Below, in pieces: positions 10,004 to 20,402 of a DNA stretch of 64,000 nt; positions within the stretch are counted from its first letter, which is position 1, and every line of letters starts with the position of its first letter. The DNA comes from Isoperla grammatica (Eukaryota; Arthropoda; Insecta; Plecoptera; Perlodidae), in assembly GCA_945910005.1 (NCBI GenBank), contig OX246743.1, positions 8,922,736 through 8,986,735 of the forward strand. Direction: 5' to 3'. The translations under genes and the position numbers were made by a program. The notes beneath the pieces are model-generated. The model saw only the letters and a list, made by a program, of their open reading frames with translations, ran no database searches and was not told the DNA's origin.

Positions 10004-10190
10004 AGCCGATAGAAATTGCCTCGCTTACACTGGTAAATAACACACTGCTCTCAATGTATGCAGGTATGAATCTCATTGTATCTCTATTCATTCTTAGTGT
10101 AATTGTAACTCCAAATATAGATAGATTTCCAAAAAGAGGCTTTCATTGGATTTAAAAAATATCCAAGAATATGATCTGTAATCTGAATAT

Positions 10191-13100
10191 GAGCCACGTT
10201 GGGGAGATTGTAAGGCGCTTGGATTGCAAAGAGGGCCGCAAGTATAGTGGAGTGACGAGAGCCACATTGGGGAGATTGTTAGGCGCTTGGATTGCAAAGA
10301 GGGCCGCAAGTATGACGGAGTGGCGAGAGCCAAATTACGGAGATTGTTAGGCGCTTGGATTACAAAGAGGGCCGCAAGTATGGCGGAGTGGCGAGAGCCA
10401 CATAAGGGAGAAATGAGGCACTTCGATTGCAAAGAGGGCCGCAAGTATGGTGGAGTGACGAGAGCCACATTGGGGAGATTGTTAGGCGCTTGGATTGCAA
10501 ATAGGGCCGCAAGTTTAACGGTGTGACGAGAGCCCACATCGGGGAGATTGTTAGGCGTTTTGATTGCAAAGAGAACCGCAAGTATGGCGGTGTGACGAGA
10601 GCCACATTGGGGAGATTGCAAGGCGCTTGGATTGCAAAGAGGGCCGCAAGTATGACGGAGGGACGAGAGCCACATTGGGGAGATTGTTAGACGCTTGGAT
10701 TGAAAAGAGGGCCGCAAGTATGACAGAGTGGTGAGAGCCCCACTGGGGAGATTGTTAGGCGCTTGGATTGCAAAGAGGGCCGCAAGTATGGCGAAGTGGC
10801 GAGAGCCACATTAGGGAGATGTTAGGCACTTGGATTGCAAAGAGGGCTGCAAGTATGGTGGAGTGGTGAGAGCCACATTGGGGAGATTGTTAGGCGCTTG
10901 GATTGCAAAGAGGGCCGCAAGTATGACGGAGTGACGAGAGACACATTGGGGAGTTTGTAAGGCGCTTGGATTGCAAAGAGGAACGCAAGTATGACGGAGT
11001 GACGAGAGCCACATTGGGGAGTTTGTAAGGCCTTTGGATTGCAAAGAGGGCCGCAGGTATGGTGGAGTGACGAGAGCCACATTGGGGAGATTGTTAGGCG
11101 CTTGGATTGCAAAGAGGGCCGCAAGTATGACGGAGTGGCGAGAGCAACACTGGAGAGATTGTTAGACGCTTGGATTGAAAAGAGGGCCGCAAGTATGACG
11201 GAGTGGTGAGAGCCCCACTGGGGAGATTGTTAGGCGCTTTGATTGCAAAGAGGGCCGCAAGTATGACGGAGTGGCGAGAGCCGCATCGGGGAGATAATTT
11301 GGCGCTCTGATTGCAAAGAGGGCCGCAAGTATTGTGGAGTGAATAGAGACACATTGGGGAGATTGTTAGGCGCTTGGATTGCAAAAGAGGGCCGCGAGTA
11401 TGGCGGAGTGGCGAGAGCCACATTGGGGAGATGTTAGGCACTTGGATTGCAAAGAGGGCCGCAAGTATGGTGGAGTGCCGAGAGCCACATTGGGGAGATC
11501 GTTAGGCGTTTTGATTGCAAAGAGGGCCGCAAGTATGGTGGAGTGACGAGAACCATATTGGGGAGATTGTAAGGCGCTTGGATTGCAAAGAGGGCCGCAA
11601 GTATGGCGGAGTGGCGAGATCCACATTGGGGAGATGTTAGGCACTTGGATTGCAAAGAGGGCCGCAAGTATGGTGGAGTGCCAAGAGCCACATTGGGGAG
11701 ATTGTTAGGCGTCTTGATTGCAAAGAGGGCCGCACGTATGGTGGAGTTACGAGAGCCATATTGGGGAGATTGTAAGGCGCTTGGATTGCAAAAAGGGCCG
11801 CAAGTATGGTGGAGTATCGAGAGCCTCATTGGGGAGATTGTAAGGCGATTGTTAGGCGCTCTGATTGCAAAGAGGGCCGCGAGTATGGCGGTGTGACGAG
11901 AGCCACATTGGGGAGATTGTAAGGCGCTTGGATTGCAAAGAGGGCCGCAAGAGTGACGGATTGAAAGTGCCACCTTGGGGAGATTGTGAGGCTCTTGGAT
12001 TGCAAAGAGGGCCGCAAGTATGACGGTGTGACGAGAGCCACATTGGGGAGATTGTTAGGCGCTTGGATTGCAAAGATGGCCGCAAGTCTAACGAAATGAC
12101 GAGAGCAACACTAGGGAGATTGTAAAGCGCTTGGATTGCAAAGAGGGCCGCAAGTATGGCAGTGTGACGAGAGCCACATTGGGGAGATTGTAAGGCGCTT
12201 GGATTGCAAAGAGGGCCGCAAGTATGACCGAGTTACGAGAGCCACATTGGGGAGATTGTTAGGCGCTTGGATGGCAAAGAGGGCCGCAAGTATGGTAAAG
12301 TGATGAGAGCCACATTGGGGAGATTGTTAGGCGCTTGGATTGCAATGAGGGCCGCAAGTATGACGGGGTGACGAAGGACACATTGGGGAGTTTGTTAGGC
12401 GCTTGGATTGCAAAGAGGGCCGCAAGTATGACGGAGTGACGAAAGCCACATTGGGGAGTTTGTAAGGCGCTTGGATTGCAAAGAGGGCCGCAAGTATGAC
12501 GGAGTGGCGAGAGCCACATTGAGGAGATGTTAGGCACTTGGATTGCAAAGAGGGCCGCAAGTATGGGGGAGTGCCGAGAGCCACATTGGGGAGATGTTAG
12601 GCACTTGGATTGCAAAGAGGGCCGCAAGTATGACGGAGTGACGAGAGCCACATTGGGGAGTTTGTTAGGCGCTTGGATTGCAAAGAGGGCCACAAGTATG
12701 GTGGAGTGACGAGAGCCACATTGGGGAGATTGTTAGGCGCTTGGGTGGCAAAGAGGGCCGCAAGTATGATGGAGTGGCGAGAGCCGCATCGGGGAGATAA
12801 TGAGGCGCTCTGATTGCAAAGAGGGCCGCAAGTATGGTGGAGTGACGAGAGAGACATTGGGGAGATTGTTAGGCGCTTGGATTGCAAAGAGGGCCGCAAG
12901 TCTAACGAAATGACGAGAGCAACACTAGGGAGATTGTAAAGCGCTTGGATTGCAAAGAGGGCCGCAAGTATGGCGGAGTGGCGAGAGCCACATTGGGGAG
13001 ATTTAAGGCACTTGGATTGTAAAGAGGGCCGCAAGTATGATCGAGTGACGAGAGCCACATTGGGGAGATTGTTAGGCGCTTGGATTGCAAAGAGGGCCGC

Positions 13101-16100
13101 AAGTCTAACGAAATGACGAGAGCAACACTAGGGAGATTGTAAAGCGCTTAGATTGCAAAGAGGGCCGCAAGTATGGCGGTGTGACGAGAGCCACATTGGG
13201 GAGATTGTAAGGCGCTTGGATTGCAAAAGGGGGCCGCAAGTATGACCGAGTGACGAGAGCCACATTGGGGAGATTGTTAGGCGCTTGGATGGCAAAGAGG
13301 GCCGCAAGTATGGTAAAGTGATGAGAGCCACATTGGGGAGATTGTTAGGCGCTTGGATTGCAAAGAGGGCCGCAAGTATGACGGGGTGACGAGATCCACA
13401 TTGGGGAGTTTGTAAGGCGCTTGGATTGCAAAGAGGGCCGCAAGTATGACGGAGTGACGAGAGCCACATTGGGGAGTTTGTAAGGCGCTTGGATTGCAAA
13501 GAGGGCCGCAAGTATGACGGAGTGGCGAGAGCCACATTGGGGAGATGTTAGGCACTTGGATTGCAAAGAGGGCCGCAAGTATGGGGGAGTGCCGAGAGCC
13601 ACATTGGGGAGATGTTAGGCACTTGGATTGCAAAGAGGGCCGCAAGTATGACGGAGTGACGAAAGCCACATTGGGGAGTTTGTTAGGCGCTTGGATTGCA
13701 AAGAGGGCCGCAAGTATAGTGGAGTGACGAGAGCCACATTGGGGAGATTGTTAGGCGCTTGGATTGCAAAGAGGGCCGCAAGTATGACGGAGTGGCGAGA
13801 GCCACATTAGGGAGATTGTTAGGCGCTTGGATAACAAAGAGGGCCGCAAGCATGGCGGAGTGGCGAGAGCCACATAAGGGAGAAATGAGGCACTTCGATT
13901 GCAAAGAGGGCCGCAAGTATGGTGGAGTGACGAGAGCCACATTGGGGAGATTTTTAGGCGCTTGGATTGCAAATAGGGCCGCAAGTTTAACGGTGTGACG
14001 AGAGCCTACATCGGGGAGATTGTTAGGCGTTTTGATTGCAAAGAGGGCCGCAAGTATGGCGGTGTGACGAGAGCCACATTGGGGAGATTGCAAGGCGCTT
14101 GGATTGCAAAGAGGGCCGCAAGTATGACGGAGTGAGGAGAGCCACATTGGGGAGATTGTTAGACGCTTGGATTGAAAAGAGGGCCGCAAGTATGGCGAAG
14201 TGGCGAGAGCCACATTAGGGAGATGTTAGGCACTAGGATTGCAAAGAGGGCTGCAAGTATGGTGGAGTGGTGAGAGCCACATTGGGGAGATTGTTAGGCG
14301 CTTGGATTGCAAAGAGGGCCGCAAGTATGGTGGAGTATCGAGAGCCACATTGGGGAGATTGTAAGGCGATTGTTAGGCGCTCTGATTGCAAAGAGGGCCG
14401 CGAGTATGGCGGTGTGACGAGAGCCACATTGGGGAGATTGTAAGGCGCTTGGATTGCAAAGAGGGTCGCAAGAGTGACGGATTGAAAGTGCCACCTTGGG
14501 GAGATTGTGAGGCTCTTGGATTGCAAAGAGGGCCGCAAGTATGACGGTGTGACGAGAGCCACATTGGGGAGATTGTTAGGCGCTTGGATTGCAAAGATGG
14601 CCGCAAGTCTAACGAAATGACGAGAGCAACACTAGGGAGATTGTAAAGCGCTTGGATTGCAAAGAGGGCCGCAAGTATGGCAGTGTGACGAGAGCCACAT
14701 TGGGGAGATTGTAAGGCGCTTGGATTGCAAAGAGGGCCGCAAGTATGACCGAGTTACGAGAGCCACATTGGGGAGATTGTTAGGCGCTTGGATGGCAAAG
14801 AGGGCCGCAAGTATGGTAAAGTGATGAGAGCCACATTGGGGAGATTGTTAGGCGCTTGGATTGCAAAGAGGGCCGCAAGTATGACGGGGTGACGAAGGCC
14901 ACATTGGGGAGTTTGTTAGGCGCTTGGATTGCAAAGAGGGCCGCAAGTATGACGGAGTGACGAAAGCCACATTGGGGAGTTTGTAAGGCGCTTGGATTGC
15001 AAAGAGGGCCGCAAGTATGACGGAGTGGCGAGAGCCACATTGAGGAGATGTTAGGCACTTGGATTGCAAAGAGGGCCGCAAGTATGGGGGAGTGCCGAGA
15101 GCCACATTGGGGAGATGTTAGGCACTTGGATTGCAAAGAGGGCCGCAAGTATGACGGAGTGACGAGAGCCACATTGGGGAGTTTGTTAGGTGCTTGGATT
15201 GCAAAGAGGGCCGCAAGTATGGTGGAGTGACGAGAGCCACATTGGGGAGATTGTTAGGCGCTTGGGTGGCAAAGAGGGCCGCAAGTATGACGGAGTGGCG
15301 AGAGCCGCATCGGGGAGATAATGAGGCGCTCTGATTGCAAAGAGGGCCGCAAGTATGGTGGAGTGACGAGAGAGACATTGGGGAGATTGTTAGGCGCTTG
15401 GATTGCAAAGAGGGCCGCAAGTCTAACGAAATGACGAGAGCAACACTAGGGAGATTGTAAAGCGCTTGGATTGCAAAGAGGGCCGCAAGTATGGCGGAGT
15501 GGCGAGAGCCACATTGGGGAGATTTAAGGCACTTGGATTGTAAAGAGGGCCGCAAGTATGATCAAGTGACGAGAGCCACATTGGGGAGATTGTTAGGCGC
15601 TTGGATTGCAAAGAGGGCCGCAAGTCTAACGAAATGACGAGAGCAACACTAGGGAGATTGTAAAGTGCTTAGATTGCAAAGAGGGCCGCAAGTATGGCGG
15701 TGTGACGAGAGCCACATTGGGGAGATTGTAAGGCGCTTGGATTGCAAAAGGGGGCCGCAAGTATGAACGAGTGACGAGAGCCACATTGGGGAGATTGTTA
15801 GGCGCTTGGATGGCAAAGAGGGCCGCAAGTATGGTAAAGTGATGAGAGCCACATTGGGGAGATTGTTAGGCGCTTGGATTGCAAAGAGGGCCGCAAGTAT
15901 GACGGGGTGACGAGAGCCACATTGGGGAGTTTGTAAGGCGCTTGGATTGCAAAGAGGGCCGCAAGTATGACGGAGTGACGAGAGCCACATTGGGGAGTTT
16001 GTAAGGCGCTTGGATTGCAAAGAGGGCCGCAAGTATGACGGAGTGGCGAGAGCCACATTGGGGAGATGTTAGGCACTTGGATTGCAAAGAGGGCCGCAAG

Positions 16101-19100
16101 TATGGGGGAGTGCCGAGAGCCACATTGGGGAGATGTTAGGCACTTGGATTGCAAAGAGGTCCGCAAGTATGACGGAGTGACGAGAGCCACATTGGGGAGT
16201 TTGTTAGGCGCTTGGATTGCAAAGAGGGCCGCAAGTATAGTGGGGTGACGAGAGCCACATTGGGGAGATTGTTAGGCGCTTGGATTGCAAAGAGGGCCGC
16301 AAGTATGACGGAGTGGCGAGAGCCACATTAGGGAGATTGTTAGGCGCTTGGATAACAAAGAGGGCCGCAAGCATGGCGGAGTGGCGAGAGCCACATAAGG
16401 GAGAAATGAGGCACTTCGATTGCAAAGAGGGCCGCAAGTATGACGGAGTGAGGAGAGCCACATTGGGGAGATTGTTAGACGCTTGGATTGAAAAGAGGGC
16501 CGCAAGTATGGCGAAGTGGCGAGAGCCACATTAGGGAGATGTTAGGCACTTGGATTGCAAAGAGGGCTGCAAGTATGGTGGAGTGGTGAGAGCCACATTG
16601 GGGAGATTGTTAGGCGCTTGTATTGCAAAGAGGGTCGCAAGTATGACGGAGTGACGAGAGACACATTGGGGAGTTTGTAAGGCGCTTGGATTGCAAAGAG
16701 GGCCGCAAGTATGACGGAGTGACGAGAGCCACATTGGGGAGTTTGTAAGGCGCTTGGATTGCAAAGAGGGCCGCAGGTATGGTGGAGTGACGAGAGCCAC
16801 ATTGGGGAGATTGTTAGGCGCTTGGATTGCAAAGAGGGCCGCAAGTATGACGGAGTGGCGAGAGCAACACTGGGGAGATTGTTAGACGCTTGGATTGAAA
16901 ACAGGGCCGCAAGTATGACGGAGTGGTGAGAGCCCCACTGGGGAGATTGTTAGGCGCTTTGATTGCAAAGAGGGCCGCAAGTATGACGGAGTGGCGAGAG
17001 CCGCATCGGGGAGATAATTAGGCGCTCTGATTGCAAAGAGGGCCGCAAGTATTGTGGAGTGAATAGAGACACATTGGGGAGATTGTTAGGCGTCTTGATT
17101 GCAAAGAGGGCCGCACGTATGGTGGAGTGACGAGAGCCACATTGGGGAGATTGTTAGGCGCTTGGATTGCAAAGAGGGCCGCAAATATGGCGGTGTGACG
17201 AGAGCCACATTGAGGAGATTGTAAGGCGCTTGGATTTCAAAGAGGGCCGCAAGTATGACCGAGTGACGAGAGCCACATTGGGGAGATTGTAAGGCGCTTG
17301 GATTGCAAAGAGGGCCGCAAGTATGACGGTGTGACGAGAGCCACATTGGGGAGATTGTTAGGCGCTTGGATTGCATAGAGGGCCGCAAGTATTTTAGAGT
17401 GACGAGAGCCACATTGGGGAGATTGTTAGGCGCTTGGATTGCAAAGAGGGCCGCAAGTATGACGGAGTGGCGAGAGCCACATAAGGGAGATTGTTAGGTG
17501 CTTGGATTGCAAAGAGGGCCGCGAGTATGGCGGTGTGACGAGAGCCACATTTGGGAGATTGTAAGGCGCTTGGATTGCAAAGAGGGCCGCAAGTATGACG
17601 GAGTGACGAGAGCCACATTGGAGAGATTGTTAGGCGCTGGGATTGCAAAGAGGGCCGCAAGAGTGACGGAGTGAAAGTGCCACATTGGGGAGATTGTAAA
17701 GCGATTGTTAGGCGCTCTGATTGCAAAGAGGGCCGCAAGTATGGTGGTGTGACGAGAGCCACATTGGAGAGATTGTAAGGCGCTTGGATTGCAAAGAGGG
17801 CCGCAAGTATGACGGAGTGACGAGAGCCACATTGGAGAGATTGTTAGGCGCTTGGATTGCAAAGAGGGCCGCAAGAGTGACGGAGTGAAAGTGCCACATT
17901 GGGGTGATTGTAAGGCGATTGTTAGGCGCTCTGATTGCAAAGAGGGCCGCAAGTATGGCGGTGTGACGAGAGCCACATTGGAGAGATTGTAAGGCGCTTG
18001 GATTGCAAAGAGGGCCGCAAGTATGGCGGAGTGACGAGAGCCACATTGGAGAGATTGTAAGGCGCTTGGATTGCAAAGAGGGCCGCAAGTATGACCGAGT
18101 GACGGGAGCCACATTGGGGAGATTGTTAGGCGCTTGGATCGCAAAGAGGGCCGCAAGTATGGCGGAGTGGCGAGAGCCACATTAGGGAGATGTAAGGCAC
18201 TTGGATTGCAAAGAGGGCCGCAAGTATGGTGGAGTGACGAGAGTCACATTGGGGCGATTGTTAGACGCTTGGATTAAAAAGAGGGCCGCAAGAATGGCGA
18301 AGTGGCGAGATTGTTAGGCGCTTGGATTACAAAGAGGGCCGCAAGTATGACGGAGTGCCGAGAGCCACATTTGGGAGATGCTATGCGTTTTGATTGCAAA
18401 GAGGGCCGCAAGTATGACGAAGGGACGAGAGCCACATTGGGGAGTTTGCTAGGCGCTTGGATTGCAAAGAGGGCCGCAAGTATGACTGAGTGACGAGAGC
18501 CACATTGGGGAGTTTGTTAGGCGCTTGGATTGCAAAGAGGGCCGCAAGTATAGTGGAGTGACGAGAGCCACAATGGGGAGATTGTAAGGCGCTTGGATTG
18601 CAAAGAGGGCCGCAAGTATGACGGAGTGGCGAGAGTCACATTAGGGAGATTGTTAGGCGCTTGGATAACAAAGAGGGCCGCAAGTATGGCGGAGTGGCGA
18701 GAGCCACATAAGGGAGAAATGAGGCACTTCGATTGCAAAGAGGGCCGCAAGTATGGTGGAGTGACGAGAGCCACATTGGGGAGATTGTTAGGCGCTTGGA
18801 TTGCAAATAGGGCCGCAAGTTTAACGGTGTGACGAGAGCCACATTGGGGAGATTGTTAGGCGCTTGGATTGCAAAGAGGGCCGCAAGAATGACAGTGTGA
18901 CGAGAGCCACATTGGGGAGATTGTTAGGCGCTTGGATTGCAAAGAGGGCCGCAAGAATGACGGTGTGACGAGAGCCACATTGGGGAGATGGTGAGGCGTT
19001 TTGATTGCAAATAGGGCCGCAAGTATGACGGAGTGACGAGATCCACATTGGGGAGTTTGTAAGGCGCTTGGATTGCAAAGAGGGCCGCAAGTATGGTGGA

Positions 19101-19732
19101 GTGACGAGAGCCACATTGGGGAGATTGTTTGGCGCTTGGATTGCAAAGAGGGCCGCAAGTATGACGGAGTGGCGAGAGCCGCATCGGGGAGATAATGAGG
19201 CGCTCTGATTGCAAAGAGGGCCGCAAGTATGGTGGAGTGACGAGAGAGACATTGGGGAGATATTAAGGCGCTTGGATTGCAAAAGAGGGCCGCAAGTATG
19301 GCGGAGTGGCGAGAGCCACATTGGGGAGATTTAAGGCACTTGGATAGTAAAGAGGGCCGCAAGTATGGTGGAGTGCCAAGCCACATTGGGGAGATTGTTA
19401 GGCGTTTTGATTGCAAAGAGGGCCGCAAGTATGGTGGAGTGACGAGAGCCACATTGGGGAGATTGTTAGACGCTTGGATTAAAAAGAGGGCCGCAAGAAT
19501 GGCGAAGTGGCGAGATTGTTAGGCGCTTGGATTGCAAAGAGGGCCGCAAGTATGGCGGAGTGACGAGAGCCACATCGGGGAGATTGTTAGGCGCTTGGAT
19601 TAAAAAGAGGGTCGCAAGTATGAAGGTGTGACGAGAGCCACATTGGGGAGATTGTTAGGCGTTTGATTGCAAAGAGGGCCGCAAGTATGACGGTGTGACG
19701 AGAGCCACAGTGGGGAGATTGTTAGGCGTTTT
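10191..19732 (+). repeat. 68-bp satellite array III
   Basis: About 140 monomers with no foreign insert. The first ~1 kb (about 10.2-11.2 kb) repeats the order at about 7.47-8.46 kb at an offset of 2,746 bp. The array holds the 2,521-bp tandem duplication (about 11.8-16.6 kb) and the upstream part of the 3.3-kb module that ends in block 2. Irregular monomers include 11-bp duplications near 11838, 14358, 17692 and 17910 and short monomers near 18301 and 19505. A frequent diverged monomer has GCAAGTCTAACGAAATG with CAACACTAGGG. No gene is seen. Confidence 0.97.
11790..16620 (+). repeat. Tandem duplication of a 2,521-bp unit
   Basis: Copy 1 is about 11790-14310 and copy 2 about 14311-16620, matching monomer for monomer at an offset of 2,521 bp (for example the GGTGGAGTATCGAG monomer near 11805 and 14326, and GTATGGGGGAGTGCC near 12566 and 15087). 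Copy 2 lacks three monomers (204 bp) present in copy 1 at about 13920-14124, after which it continues in register. Within each copy a ~480-bp segment recurs at +1,018 bp (about 12240-12720 with 13258-13738; about 14761-15241 with 15779-16259), the same spacing as the unit at the left end of the window. Confidence 0.8.
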
Positions 19733-19882
19733 ATTGTCAAGATAATAAACGCAAAAAAAATAAAAAAAATACAGAAACAAATTTGAACCACACGTTTTTT
19801 AGCTACGAGCGCTTGAAAAAATAATTTCCCCTTAGTAAACCCTTCTCAACTTTGCTGCTCTGAATATGGAAGAAAAAAATTG

Positions 19883-19951
19883 TGGTGGTAACGGGTCTCG
19901 AACCCCGGACCTCTAAAACACTAGTCCACGACGCTACCGCGTACGCCATGC
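19883..19951 (-). other. tRNA-like module A, copy 2
   Basis: B box 19894-19904 is intact (GGTTCGAGACC, minus). A-box candidate 19937-19948 is unchanged from copy 1. The T-run behind it is seven long (A7 on plus) followed by TTG. Confidence 0.65.
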
Positions 19952-20156
19952 CTCACGATGGAAGTTGGATCGCTTAGACTGGTATAGATAACACACGGCT
20001 CTCAATGTATGCATGTAACGAAACATATATTGATTTACGAACAGAAGGTTTCATTGGATTTAAAAAATATCCATGAGAATACGATCTGATAATAAAACCG
20101 CCGAAAATTAAGATATAAATGATATAAATGTGTGAAATAGGTGGAAAGAAAAAATT

Positions 20157-20225
20157 GGGGGTAATGGGTTTTGAACCCCAGACCTCAAGTATTCGAAGCT
20201 ACGACGTTACTGCGTACGCCGTGCC
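20157..20225 (-). other. tRNA-like module B, copy 2
   Basis: B box 20167-20177 reads GGTTCAAAACC (minus). A-box candidate 20210-20221 reads CGGCGTACGCAG. The trailing T-run is interrupted (GGAAAGAAAAAATT on plus). Confidence 0.55.
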
Positions 20226-20402
20226 AGCCGATAGAAATTGCCTCGCTTACACTGGTAAATAACACACTGCTCTCAATGTATGCAGGTATGAATCTCATTG
20301 TATCTCTATTCATTCTTAGTGTAATTGTAACTCCAAATATAGATAGATTTCCAAAAAGAGGCTTTCATTGGATTTAAAAAATATCCAAGAATATGATCTG
20401 AT

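Larger units (their letters stand above)
9511..10190 (-). mobile_element. tRNA-like dimeric block, copy 1
   Basis: A ~680-bp non-satellite insert. Read on the minus strand it is two related units in tandem. Each has a leader carrying ATCCAATGAAA, TGCATACATTGAGAG and GTGTTAT motifs, then a tRNA-like module, then a T-run. The remaining ~140 bp at 9511-9650 is AT-rich and lies only beyond module A. Copy 1 differs from the other five at its right edge: it continues ATCTGTAATCTGAATATGAGCC before satellite resumes, whereas the others stop at GATCTGAT. A SINE-type element or a tRNA-pseudogene pair are the likeliest readings. No protein-coding content is supported. Confidence 0.7.
17086..20402 (+). 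repeat. 3.3-kb higher-order module M, copy 1
   Basis: A defined series of variant monomers, from a GCCGCACGTATGG monomer through two GTGACGGAGTGAAAGTG monomers, the GGATCGCAAAG monomer, short monomers and GGATTAAAAAGAGGG monomers, ending in tRNA-like block 2. Related copies lie at 33013-36197, 41477-44660 and 48788-52107. This copy is about 130 bp longer than copies 2 and 3, equal to about two monomers. The satellite part to about 19127 is also shared with 2960-4690. Confidence 0.75.
19733..20402 (-). mobile_element. tRNA-like dimeric block, copy 2
   Basis: Matches block 1 along its length, with the same left junction (GGCGTTTT then ATTGTCAAG) but a right junction at GATCTGAT followed directly by CGCAAGTATGAAGG of the satellite. 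Local changes include ACGCAAAAAAAATAAAA near 19750 and GCCGAAAATTAAG near 20101. The downstream satellite (GAAGG monomer, then GTAAGGCGC) differs from that after blocks 3-5. Confidence 0.75.

Noticed and set aside
9949..10155. A 68-residue plus-strand frame with a hydrophobic stretch (MNLIVSLFILSVIV), found in all six tRNA-like blocks (also 20171, 35966, 44429, 51876, 53605).
   Set aside because: It begins at TTG, not ATG, and lies antisense over the tRNA-like module B. Conservation in six copies follows from recent co-amplification, not from selection.
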